NCBI RefSeq assembly: GCF_021018895.1
Contig: NC_079369.1
Span: 5,176,694 to 5,240,693, forward strand
Length of the DNA stretch: 64,000 nucleotides
Source of the DNA: Seriola aureovittata
Lineage: Eukaryota > Chordata > Actinopteri > Carangiformes > Carangidae
Direction: 5' to 3'
The position numbers were made by a program, and so were the translations under genes. Shown here one piece after another: positions 1 through 13,300 of this stretch. How positions within the stretch are numbered: position 1 is the first letter of the stretch; each line of letters starts with the position of its first letter. Below the pieces are notes generated by a model. That model was not told where the DNA came from and made no database searches. It saw nothing but the letters and a program-made list of their open reading frames with translations.

Positions 1-517
1 GACACTATAAACATACAGTGATAAACAATTTTCACATTGAGACATTTTCCAAATAGGAAAATATGAGACTTTGATATACTGACCATAGATTACACCGTTG
101 ATAATGATAATGAATCTTCCAATAGGAAATGTTAAGCTGAAGTGAATCCTTAAGATCAACGGACAAAGTTACTTGATTTATATTGTGATCTATGTAAATA
201 CTGACTGATAAGAAACAAAATTATTGGAATAAAATTGTTTGCCATAACACCAAGCCCTTTATAGCCAAAGTTGATTAATTGATCGTTCATCCACTGAGCA
301 GTTTCATCTATTTTGTTAAATGGAATAAAGCCTTGAAACAACTCCATACTAACAACAAACCAAACTGGATATTTATTTATTTGTTTTGGGATTGGTACCA
401 AAACTCAGTTATCATATTGCCATCAATATAGAAAATTTTCAAACAAAGTTCAAGGCCTGATCTTACTCATCTTTCCCTGCTTCACTAACTCCAGCTCCCT
501 CTTGCTTTTCCTCTCAG
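1..517. other. Intron of the RhoGEF gene
   Basis: AT-rich sequence with no recognisable gene, leading into the acceptor at 517. No supported feature is seen. Confidence 0.5.
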
Positions 518-613
518 TTGACGTTTCCGCCAACCAATCAGGCCACTCGGTTGCTAACGCTAGGAAACGCTTCACGTTGCAGGGACTTTCCAACAGGAGG
601 TCTCTTCCAGCAG
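518..613 (+). CDS. RhoGEF exon A, post-PH segment with KRFTLQG
   Basis: A 96-nt exon in phase 1-1 between acceptor ctctcag and donor gtaaca. It encodes 32 residues including ANARKRFTLQGLSNRRSLPA. The basic KRxxLQG element resembles the one after the PH domain of MCF2 and MCF2L. The length is a multiple of three, so the exon could be skipped without a frameshift. The open frame runs past the donor into the intron, but that extension turns low-complexity and I do not read it as coding. Confidence 0.75.
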
Positions 614-3600
614 GTAACAGTATGACGTTGGCACGTCAAGTTTGCGCTCATGCCGCCTTCATTACTGGCACCTCTGCCAACACCATCGTCCTCGTTGTCT
701 GCTTTCTGTTCTCGTTATCTGTTACCGCTGTCATGATCCTCTTCATCATAACGACAATCATCATCATCCTGAACAGCACCACCATCTCTCCTGCCTCAGT
801 CTTTTCTTCTTCAGTCTTCGCTTTCCTGTCTTACAACTGCTGTTGTCCTTTCCTTTTTTTCCCTGCAAATGTTATATAAATTTCTGTGTCAGTGCGTATC
901 TCGCTGTTGGGTAGATCTCTCTGCGCGTCCCGGCGCCCGCGGTGTCTCAGCGTAAAGGCCACATCTCCCTCTACCCCCCCCGTTCTCTGCTTTTATCTGT
1001 TCATGTCAGTATCATCTGTATCTGCCCACACAACAACAAGGAAACTGTGATTTAGGAGAGAGAGGGGCAGGGTACCGTCGAAGAGACAGGATCTGAAGAC
1101 AGGTAGACAGAAGGTGATAAACAGAGAGACAGCCTGGACTAAATTCTGTGTGGCAGTGCTGCGCTAAATGCCACCCTTTAATATTCGAGCCCTCTTGACA
1201 TTTGGAAGCATATTAACATTTTTGGAAGAGGGTGAACCTTCCAGGGTGTGTTTTTCCATGTTGCAGCAGTCCGGCCAGTCTTCAAGCCACACATGCCCCT
1301 AATGAGGCTGCTGAGTGAGCTGGGGAGACAGGTAATGGAGACAGTTGTGTAGTCAAGCTAAAATATCCAGGAAACCCACAGTAATCCAGCAACCTCCGTG
1401 CACGAAGCAGGTGAAACTGAAATTTTGAAATCTGTTTTTATGGAGCTTCTAACTACAAATGAAATCATAATGAATAATATGAATAACCATAAATTTTCAA
1501 ACATTAGCTTTTATTGATCTTAACTGCAGAGAGAACCAGGGCTGTGTCCAAAGCCACTCTCTTGTTCATTCAGTCATCTCTCCCTTTACAATGGAGACTC
1601 AATAGTTTATTCAGTAGTGAGCAGTAAATTGAGATTTCAGACACTTATCATTATCGTTTTGCGTCATTACTCACAGCTGTTGAATCGCCTTTTCACATCT
1701 AGATAATGCGGTGAATTGCATTGTGGGATTGTTAGCAGAGAGTAGTATCAACTGAAAGGACACTACAATTTTTATTCCATTGTGGGATTTTTTAATGGAA
1801 TTATACAGCGGATAAATTTACACACTAAAATAGCAGACAGTGAATATAGTGCACTAGTCAACAGGGAGGGATTTCAGTCATAGGCCAGGCTTTTATTCGA
1901 ATCAGGCTTATTATTAAAGATAGGCCTTTATTACTTACTTCCTGTTTTATAAATATATTTTAATAAGATGCCTCCATGGTTTCTGATCTGATTTACTGCA
2001 ACAAATTCAATCAGTATAACATGTTATGGCATTCAATCCACTGCGATGCTCTGGGTTTCTCTAGAAATACTAATACTAATACTAGAAATATTATCTTAAA
2101 AAAAGGGAGCACTGTTTTCTGCCCACAGATATATTGCAATTGCCCTTTTTCTGCCTTTTTTGTTTGTTTGTTTGTTTGTTTTGGTTTGCCTGTGAGCTAC
2201 GATTCAGGAAATTTAATATGTCTTGCACCGATATTTCCTTCCACCAGCTCAAAGGGCATAATCTCTCCTGGTTGGTTTTTAATTTGAAAACATCTGCAGA
2301 CTGGTTTAGTAGCTAAGTAATAATAAGAATGATAATTAAAGAATGAGAACATTTGTGTTTTAAAAGTGAAACTCGGAGAAGCAAATTTGTGCGTATGACA
2401 TGGCAGCTGTTGTACTGATGGAATTAATATAAATGTACATCAGGCTGAATTTATCATATGAGCCGTTGAAGTATAGGTGATTTAATTTCTTCTCGTTTTT
2501 GCTGAAAGATTCACATTTAGCTGAATTGATACCCAGGCTTGTTAGCGTATAAGACTAAGGCATCATGTTAAATGGGAACAGGTCCCTGCGGCCAGGTTCC
2601 AAGATCTGGTGGAAAAGCAGAGGAGCGGATGCTGTTATAGCAGCAGATTCACGCTCGTGGTTTTTAGATTCATGGCACCCTCGCAACCACCAGCCTCCTC
2701 GCTGTTCAGGAAGCAGCTTTGTTTATGGGAAATGTGGTCCTCACATGTGATTTATTTCTTAAACCTGGCTCGTCTTTTATGCTGGTCTAAATAACTCTTT
2801 ATCATCTACAGAAACAATTTCTTTTTTTTTTTGGTTCTTATAGAATTAATTCATGACAACAGGATCTCTCACTGTTATTGTACTTTGACGCTCAATAACC
2901 AGGAGGTGCCTAACTGTATATTGCTCCTGCTCCAAACCGCTTATAAAGAATACATACAATAAGTACAATACAGTTCTGAGCGCTACCCTGAGCGATGAAT
3001 GTGCAGTCTGCTCTACGAAATGGAAATCAATGCTGAATCGATGGCAGGTGTCCTCCAGTTGAATAGACTCATCATTACAGGAGTGCTCTCTGCAGTTTCC
3101 TTTGCTTCATCGCTTCGTACGTCCCACTCAATAAGTTCAACGTGTCAGATCACTGAAGAATGGACTGAGATCAAGGGCCGCTCTCTCCGCTGCGTCCTGT
3201 GACTTGTAAGCTCCCTGACATTCAGGCTTTGGCCTTTTTATAGCATTTTATCACATCATTCCAACTCGGCAGTGAAAAAGAGTTGGAGGTCAACCTGCAC
3301 CTAACCTTCTGTATTGAATTCATTGAAGTTAAGGCCTGTCAATCGATGGAAAACATCTTTTAAAAATGAGTTGTGGTGGTTCCACTGTTGTGTTGCATCT
3401 TGTATAATGAGACCTCCATGCTGAAGAGAAATATTTATTCAATTTATGATGGCTCACAGCTATTTATGTAAAAGCATTGTGCTTTCTCAATATGATGTGA
3501 ATGATCCTTTGACGTTATTGACCCGCACGGACCGAAACATCTGAACAACGATTTTTCTTCAGCAGTCATCTGTTTGATTCCGTTTAGTTTTAATCTTCTA

Positions 3601-6600
3601 ACACTTGTTTTATTACAACTAAAAAACACACGCTGTGATCTACGAGACTAAAAGTCAACATCGCAATAACGTGATATTTGTTGTTTCATCACATACATTT
3701 TTCGGCACCTTTTAATATCTCTAACATTTTCTAATACCCACCGCCACCAGCAAAAAGAAACAATATACTTTCTCACATATCCTTTGTTTTGAAACATTTG
3801 CCCCTGAGATTCACGCTGGAGCCTTCAGTTGCATCTCTCTCAAATATCTGGTTCATTTGGGTGTTTACAATAAACAGTCCTCTGACCGTAACGACCTGTA
3901 ATCATGTGACCAAAGTGTCACACTGTCACATGACCTAAGTATACACAGAGGAAGAACATGAGAGACTTGGTTGAAACCTCTGGTAAAAGTAGAAAGTGGA
4001 CATTAACGATTTTCTTTTTGTTTGTGTTTTTGTTTTGTTTTACATTTCATGCATTTCTGGCTTCCTCTTTCCATTTGCTTGAACTGCTGTTATATTTAAT
4101 GGTTTTCATTTGCTCAGTAGATAAATTGTTGCTATAAGTAACTGATGTGATACATGCACTACTTATATTAAGTAAAACTGGGTGTAGAATATTAAACCAA
4201 TAACTTCTTCCCTCTTCCGATCACTTAATCCATCCTCTGCTTCTTCATTTATTTTCCTCCCTTTCCTTCCCTTTACTCCATTTTACTCTTTCTGTCTCTT
4301 GTCGTTTGTCTCTGTCTCTGACTCTTCCTGCTTCCTGACCCTCCTGCCTGTAGAGTCTGCTGCTAAGGAGGCAGAGGTCCCCCGCCGCTTCTCTCTCACC
4401 TCCTCTCTCGCCTCCTCCACTTCCTCCTCCTTTGCGACACGACGCACAAAAGGTACCTGATCAGCTGCCTCCATACTTTACTCTTTCAGTATTTTCTTGC
4501 TTGTCTTTTTCTCCTCTGTTCACGTTCACTACTCTTGCGCAGTCACACACACAGCAAACTACACAGAGTTGTGCAGCTCAGCAGGAGGAAGTGCAAATAT
4601 TACACTGCATTGTTTGATAGGCTTATTCTGCGATTCAGTGCTGAATGAAGAGGTGAGTAAATTCACACCTTCACTCAGATTATTATAATGCAAAGAAAGT
4701 CCAATACAGACAAAAGTATCCTGGACTGAACTAAATTATCCAGGATCATATACATAGCAAATTCCATGTAATTTTCTGCTACATAATACACATCTCTTTA
4801 ATTACATGCCCTGCAAAAAAAAAAAAAAGTATCTGAAAGGGAGAAATACTATGTCTGTGCATGGACCAGAATACTGTTGTTTCTCTGGTTACACAGACCG
4901 GAATTATTGTACTTAAATGCAACTATCATACATTGAAATCCATACTGCAGCACACCCGGAATCAAATGCAACATACTATATCCCGCAGTTCACAATAAAC
5001 GCACGGGTTCACAAAACTGACTGCTTCAACTGCAAGTCAATGTTATTGTGCAGGATAAAGAACACGCTGTACATCATAGCGTGGAAGAAATATGATATAC
5101 AGGTATGTACAGTACAAACAAAATGATTTGATACTCAAACAAAAGCTGTGAAACACAGTCACAGTGAAAAATTGGGGGAGGTGACAGCGGCTGTTGTCAT
5201 GAATCCCGTACATACGGCTGAATTATCACACGAATACGTTCATTCTTACACCAGGCAATACAATGACCACTGAGCCTGACAGCATCCTGCAACAGACACA
5301 ATAAGAGCTACAGACTTTCAGCCACAGGCTACATTACCTTTGCTCACGTCTCCCTTCAAGCTACAAGCATGGACACAACTTGTCCTGCGTCTTAGCTTGC
5401 TAAAATGGCTACAAAACAAGCCTCCACTGAGGGAGAAGTGCTTTGCTAATGTCAGTTTGCAGATTAAATAGCTAATAGCTGGTCAGCTGTGACACATTAA
5501 ACAGATTGAAATGACATCATCAGCCAGTTTAAATGCTAAATGATGTGGTCCTCACTCATCAATGCCGCTGCCTGTCCATGGATTGTAAGAGGAAAGCAAA
5601 TTCATTTACATTGCGGTCTGGTAGGCCTGCTGGCTCAGCCGTCAATCAAAAACATACATCAACCCACCCACTCAGAGGATTGGAGGTTAAAGGAGCATTT
5701 CTGACATTTTTTTTTTTTTTTTTTACAAATAAAAAAAGAAGATAATATAGTATATACTGTATATTATAGTAAAGTTTATATTGGTAAGGTTTATGGAGTA
5801 GCCTAGGCCAGGATGGATGCCAAGAAAGATATATATATTAAAATCCTGGTAGAAAAATGTGTTCACAATGTGTTTCCACCAAACACGAGAAAAGATGAGA
5901 AAACCGTGTTTAGGTGGGTTTGCCCCTCAATACATCCGAGGTTATCATTTTTTAACAATTTGCAATTTCATTCATTCTCAGGCCAGTAACACGGACTCAA
6001 ACTGAATCAGTAGTGAGAAAATTGCGTGTATGTGTGCACATGTATAGAGAGTGGGGGCAGAAAAAGAATCCATTTTCCTATAACCTTCTCCCCATTTACT
6101 GCTGGTTTTGAAATTTATGAGATGCATAGGTAAAGCCAAGCCTTTGCTGAGAATCAAAACAATGTTAAGGGGGGAAAAAAAACTGCAAATGACTAGACAT
6201 ACATATTATTTTTAAAAAGCGTCAGGAAATAAGAATTTTGATAAGCTGACATTTGGGACGTAGGGTGACATTCAAAGTGGCAGTAGAAGTGCAATTTACT
6301 GCAGGAATACAGATGAGAAGTGTATTTTCAACCACGCAGAGGCATGGGAGGAATTAATGACAGAAGAAGAGGGCTACTGAAGTTCTCCCTTGAACTGTTT
6401 CCTCTCAGTCTATTTTCTGCTGTAGTTGTGTTTCTTTTTCTCGCATGGAGTCGAAACTGTTTCAGAAACATTCGACTGTACAATGCACAAGCATTTTCAC
6501 ATGATGGTCTAACGTTTAAATAAACCCCTTGCATTATATATCAGTGAAGGTCATGACAGATAGGTATACTGTGTGCATATACTCTACACAGAAGATATGT

Positions 6601-8071
6601 ACATGTACAATTAACATGCAATTGAATCCAAAACATTCAACATTTTAGATTTCTTTTTCAGTACATGTAAATCAAATCAGTTCAGTGTGAATAAAATCAT
6701 AACGAGGATTTCCATAATGGAAAGCTAAAGAAAGCCTTGACTTGAAAAGATGGAAGCTCAGTGTTACAAATTTCATATTTAAAAGGGGGTTTTAAAAGGA
6801 AAGTTTTGGGGTAATGCTGTGTGCTTCTTTTTAACAAGACCGTCCCATAGCAATTATACTTATATACAACTAAACTGCAAAAGAAAATACATTTTTTTTT
6901 ATATGAAATGTAATCACTGGTTGAATTATGTTCAGAGGCAAGGTATGTTTTGAAAGGAAGAAGTGCCACATTCATTAACGACAGCTGATTTGTGGTGATT
7001 GGCCATACGAATGCAAAAAACCTTTCCCCCGAGACCAGGACTCGCCTCCAGAGTCCCGCCTGCGGTTTAGGGAAACAGAAGCACTTTGGTTAAGCTCAGG
7101 GAATGACTGTGGTTTTGGTTAAATGTAAATAAACACACTGCGTCTGTGTCCATTAGTCTTTCCCTCAACTCAACCAAACGTACAGTATATGCTATTTAGT
7201 TCTATAAAACATTATTTTTAGGAGACAGGGTTGCTTCTAAAAAAAAAATAAAAATCTAATTAAACCTTTGGTTGTATGTTATTTTCCCTGACCAGGCCCC
7301 CTCTCTGCTAGCATAAAGAGCAAGAGACATGAGATAAAGAGTGATCCCACTCCATTTGGTTATGAAGGTACATGCAAAGATATGTCGTATACAGTGAGTT
7401 CAGAAAGCATTCAGACCTCTTCACTTTATGCAAACTTTATATTATGTTTATTTCATTTTAAGTGGCTAAAATTTTTGTCTGTAAGTCTACACTCAATAAC
7501 CCGCAACCTGAAGATGGCAGTTCACAGACGCTTCCCATCCAAGCTGACAGAGCTTTAGAGGATCTGCCAGAAAGAATGGGATAAACTGCCCAAATCCAGA
7601 TAAGCAAAGCATGTAGAGATTTACACAAGAAGACTCAAAGCTCTAATCATTGCCAAAGGTCTTTCTACAATATACTGAAAATAAGGGTTCAAATACTTTT
7701 GTAAATAACAGATTGTAGTTTTCTAAAAAAAAAAAAACATGTTTTCACTTTGATGGGTAAAACAGTAATTTGTCCAATTGTCTAATTCTACAACACAATA
7801 AAAGTGAAGAGGTCTGAATACTTTATGAGGCCACTGGCTCCGAGCATGCTGAGCCTTTTAGCCTGTGGTTAAGTAGGTGGAACTTTATTTTTTATTTTTT
7901 ATTTATTTCTGGATGATGTGTGTGTTGTGTGTGTACGCATGGTTGTGGTTGTTCACTTTCTGTATTTCCATCTCTTGCCTGCTGTGTTGTGATTTGTGAT
8001 ATGACATTTCAAAGCGCATGCAAATCAAGTAAAAAGTATCAGGTAAAGGAGTATCAGATAAAAATATTTTG

Positions 8072-8162
<91 letters not shown>

Positions 8163-10300
8163 GTTTTGGTGTGCTGAGGGGTTTGTTGGTGTTTTGGCCT
8201 GTCGTCTACTTATTTGATTTCTGCATGAGTAGAGTTGCACCGCTCATTTTATTCATCAGGACCTCACGTTCTAAAATTTTGGTTGGGGTTTGACGATGTT
8301 GAGTGGTCTTTGAGTGATCATGATGAAAAGCATGGTTTAAAGCATTTGGCTTTCCTCCAGATACTTTGCGCGGTGCTATGGCTGCAGTCGGGAAACGTCA
8401 GAGCATGATTAGCAGCACTGCTACTGCTGCTGGCGGCACCACAGTTGTCCCTAGATCCACCTCCCAACCAGGTAACTGCAGAGGAAGACTCATCTCCAAC
8501 AATGATTTGCGTGGTTTGTCTTCTTGGTAGAACTGATTTCCGTTTTATGTGTTTGATAAGTTGTTGAGAAAATTGAGTTTCTTTTGGTTAATTATTTGGT
8601 TTTGGGCAGTCTTTTATTTGGTGCATCTTATTTTACCAGACCTTCTGATGTGCAACTTCTTCATTCTGTAGCACATTCATTTCTACCCTGAAGCTGTGTG
8701 GTGTTTTATTATTATACTTTTGCACTCATTATGGATTGGCCGTAACAAAGGCCATGTTTAAGTACACACCAAATCAGAGCATGTTGGTGAGTCACATCAG
8801 CTCTATGTTCACGGAGGGAAAAAATGAAGCTTTCAAAGAGAAGAACACCTGCCCACTGTTAGGCATCAGTTCTGTTGTGGGATTGCTTTGCTGTGTCTGG
8901 TACAAGGTGCCTTGAATCTGTGCAGGGCACAATGAATTCAGACGATTATCAAGGCTTTCCGGAGTGAAATATACTTTCCAGTGTCAGAGAGCTCTGACTT
9001 AGTCGCGGGTCATGGCTTCTCCAACTGGATAATGACCCCAAACGCACCCAAAGCAGCTCAGAATGAATGAGAAGGAAACATGGGACCATTCTGAAGTGGA
9101 CTGCTACGAGCCATGATCTCGATCCAACTGAAAGTCTATGGAAAGAGCTGACACTCACAATTGGGCATAGTGAAGGAATGCATCAAACTGGAGTGTTCAT
9201 GATAAGTGAGACTAATATACTTCTTGTTTTTGACCACTACCATTTTGAAAAGTGTTTACGTATCATTATGAGCTACAAAAAGCGCTTGATTGCAGCGATT
9301 GCCTCAAAAGGTTGTGCAACAAACTGCCCTGAAATCCCATTATTTTTGTCCTCGTCATTTTCATTTGTTCTATTATTTTAAAATGATGTGTTGTATGAAA
9401 AATCAAAAGCCATGTGTCTGTTCTGTTAAAAATGGAACAGAGAATATAGATTGCCAGTTACTTTTGTCAGTTTCAACTTGTTTAAGAGGAAATTGTATTT
9501 TTTTTCTTTTTTAAGTGGAAGAGTATCAACAGCCACGTCTGTAGTATTAAAATGCTGAGAAGTAAAAACTCTTTGCAACTCTCATCAGTTCATTTATTAC
9601 ATTATCTTCTGTTGCAAGACTTAGACCCACCTTACAATCATCAGTTTTTAAGGAACCTTAGATGCAACTTTCCTTGTCAGCATGAACTCTTCCTTTAGTG
9701 TTAGGAATAATCATTAGGTATTCTATAGTGTGCTTGACCACGTTTCATTCTGTGTTTGGCTAAAAGTTTGATTCTTGCAAACAGACTCCTTGATGATGTA
9801 AAACAAATTACTTAATTGCACAGTGACATTTTTTTCCTGTCAGTGAAGCACCATCAGCTGCCAACTGGAAAAGTAATATCCCCCTGGTTTTATTAGTACA
9901 TTTCCGTGTTTAATCATTTGCATGAATTCCCCTCAGGCTGGACGCAGCGGCGTCTCCCTTCCATGGACACAGAGGACTTTGAGACGATCCCCTCCAGTGC
10001 AGAGGAATCCTCCAACTCTTCAGAGGAGGAAGGCAACAATAAAAATGTAGGTAACACTAAAGATTGCAGCTCATTTTGGCTAGAAAATGTAAGAAAGTTT
10101 AACCAGGAGCATTACTGGCCCTACTTTCTAAAATGTATTTAATAGTGAAACTGAACAAAACCAGTGTTTCCCACAGGTCTGAAATATACTTGAGGTGGTA
10201 GCCGGCGGAAAGGGCCATGTGTTACCTGCTGGCACAAAAATGGTCAACTATACACAATATTTTGAATTGTTATGTTGTGTAATATACTTAACAGACCGCG

Positions 10301-10376
<76 letters not shown>

Positions 10377-13300
10377 TTCTCTACAGAGCATGTGTGATTG
10401 TCAGTAGACCCTTCTCGTAACGAACAGGAGGGGTAGAGTGAGGGGAGATTAATCGATCGAGGATGGCGTCGTTCTCTCGGATGGATAAAGAAAATAACGC
10501 TAAAATGGGTCCCAAATATACTTGGGTGGCCGTTAATATACTTGGGCGACGCGCCCAAGTAAAGTCTATGTGTGGGAAACACTGAAAAAATAGAAAATAA
10601 TTTTATTCTGATTTAAAATAAGACATGATTTCAGTATCACTCAACATTTTCAAACTTAGCTTGTCCAAGCCCATTCTGCTCCCGCTGGGTCACATCAGCT
10701 TTCATCATAAATCATTGCATACTGTGATCACTCACCATCCCTCGACAGCTTTCCTCTCACCCTTTGTTTCCTCTCCACTCATTCTTCACTTTCCCCTCTT
10801 TTCTACTAAATCCCCATCTGATCCCCTTTAAAGAGGACCCCTCCGCTGCTTAATTATTTCCCATGGACGCGTGTCTCGTTAGCAGTGGGCGCTGACGACT
10901 TGACATTTAAGAAACGAGGGAGGAGAGACGAAAGAGGGGGAGGATTATAGCTGCACAGGTCTACTGGGTATGGCAGGCTTTCCAGATTCATTATAATCAG
11001 TGTGATATACAGTAGACAGTCACACAGGCCCGCATGCAACACACACACGGAGCTTAATAGTGGTGCTCACATGCGCACGCTCTTTCAAGGAATTGACATT
11101 TTTGCACCATGCGATAAATGTAAAATCTTGGTGTTTATCTCCCAGCTCTCTGTGTTGTCTGGGTGTAATCAAAACCTCATATTCAGCTAGACTCTACAAT
11201 ACTATAGTACAGTCCAGGGTTTTGCAGTCGGCCTATTGGATACAAATCCTTTTGAATCCGGTAAAGTTGTACTGATCAATATTTTGACATAAACAAAGAA
11301 AAAAAACAGCTTAAAGGAGAGTGATTATAGCACTTAAATTAAACAAGCAGACTCAAATGTGTGTGATCTATTCGGTAATCTATTCATATTTTCTTTCAAC
11401 ATTAAATTAAATAATGTTATTTCTTAAACATTTAACATAGCTAAAAGACATAAAAACAGCAGAAAATCAGCTTTTAATACTTTTACACATCTTATTGTTC
11501 AACAGCTACTTGCTCCAAACACTGGAGGTCCCGGTTTAAGAACTATGAAATTGTCTAGCTTAAAATATTAATATGAAACTGTGTGTGTTTAAGAGTACAT
11601 TCCAACAACTGAAAGTGATGTGACCAGCTACAGCAGATCATTTAGCTAGTGATGCACAGTCCAGTCCATGTACAGAAACACATATGTATATGGCTGAGTA
11701 ATGGCAAAGCATATTAACCAATTTTCGCTTTGGCTTTTGGGGTGGTTACCTAATTATCGTTAATTAGCATCTGCCCATCCCTTTTACCAGCCTGGAACCA
11801 TATCCAGAATGGAACTGGCTGAATTCAGAGGGTGACTCAGCCATTCTTTTTCTTTCTTCAGGGTGACAGCAGCCGATTCCGGGTGCAGCTGACTTATGAC
11901 TCTCGTGATTCACGGGACATCTCTCTGGAGACGGGTGATCTGGTCCAGTTTCTGGAGGAAGCGGAGAACGGACACTGGTGAGTTCCAACTGTTGCCACCG
12001 TAGGATTGTGGAAAATCAGTCATTTTCTTCCTGCCCACTCATTATTTCCTGGTTTGGTTGACTTAGCACTGTATTTGAAATCTCTGGCTAAGTGGGTCCC
12101 CATCTATTAAACGCATTTTGTTCCTAAATAGATGTGCGAGAACACAAACTTAACAGTCTATTCCCAGTGCAGGAGAAAGAATCTCACAAATAAGGCAAAA
12201 AATAAACCGACATTGCATTTGACTTTATTTAGGGTACTTGTGTTGAGCATCTCTTTCACTTTGTGTGCCCTCAATAAAGTTTAATTGCAGTGCAAATCCA
12301 CTCTCCTCTCTCATTTGTGGAATTTGTTTTTTTTTTTAGTTCTAAAGATTTTATATCTTTACCTCAGAATTATTTGCACAAAACCTCTACTGTTGAAGCA
12401 CATTCCCCATAGCAACTAAAGGACCATAGGTTGCTTATTACAGTGTCTTTTTATTGTGTTTCTGCTTACTTTAAGATTTGTTCTTAAATTCGTTTATGCT
12501 CAGCTTAATATCTGCATAACTTTCTTCTTAAAATAGAATGAGTGTATCAAAAGACAGTTGTGATCAACAGGCAAATGCAGTGTTCAGGTAGTATTACGCT
12601 TAACTATAGGCACAGGCGGCACCTAAAGCTAACAGACTTTTAAGTCCTGAATGTTTTTTGGCAAAGCCCCGGATCTGTATTGTTCATCTTCATGCGTGCA
12701 TAGGAACCAGTGTGTTTCAAATGGGATGTTTGGAGTGAAGCTCTGACTGTGTATAAATAATTTTTTAATATTTTAAAAGTCAACACAGTGTTATAATTGG
12801 CTGTACATACAATTATCCTTAATACCAATCAGTCATCGTTTGAATGCCACAGACCAGCTGAGTGCTGTTGCCTTTATGCATCTATTTATGGCCACAATTT
12901 ACCATCTTCTAATGGCCGTTTCTTCTAATGGCTACTTCCTTGGAAGGGAGGCCCAATGTGTCAATAGTACTGAGCACGTCTATGCAATAAAGATGAAAGT
13001 AAAGGTCAGAAACAAAAAGTGTATTTGAGCGGGTTTTATTTGATTCTGGATGATTCAGATACATCAGATAATAAATACCCATGCTGCATAAAGCACTTTT
13101 CAGAATCTAGGCCTAAATGTGCACAACAATTGAGGAAGAATAATAGAAAACCTGCACCACTTACAAGGGTGGCATCATTACGCATATTTAAAAAAAATGC
13201 TTTACCATACAGCTATGCATGGACCTGTTGTCCCTCGCTTGTAAGTCACTTTGGATAAATGTGTCTAAATGTAAATGTCAGGAGCTGATGATTCAACTCA

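Larger units (their letters stand above)
4453..8360. other. RhoGEF intron B-C
   Basis: Mostly unremarkable AT-rich sequence with an A-run at about 4815 and a T-run at about 5709. It holds a Tc1-like miniature element at 7392-7836 and the long TG repeat at 8073-8160. Confidence 0.5.
10047..11861. other. RhoGEF intron D-E
   Basis: It holds the hAT-like element, a pyrimidine-rich block at about 10730-10830, and AT-rich sequence. No gene is seen. Confidence 0.5.

Noticed and set aside
502..879. 125-residue frame starting at 502
   Set aside because: Only 518-613 is exon; beyond the donor gtaaca the frame is a low-complexity intronic extension.
7920..8293. Overlapping open frames of Cys-Val and Thr-His repeats
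   Set aside because: They are translations of the TG microsatellite, not genes.
10195..10582. Open frames on both strands around 10.3 kb
   Set aside because: They come from the TG repeat and the hAT-like element ends.
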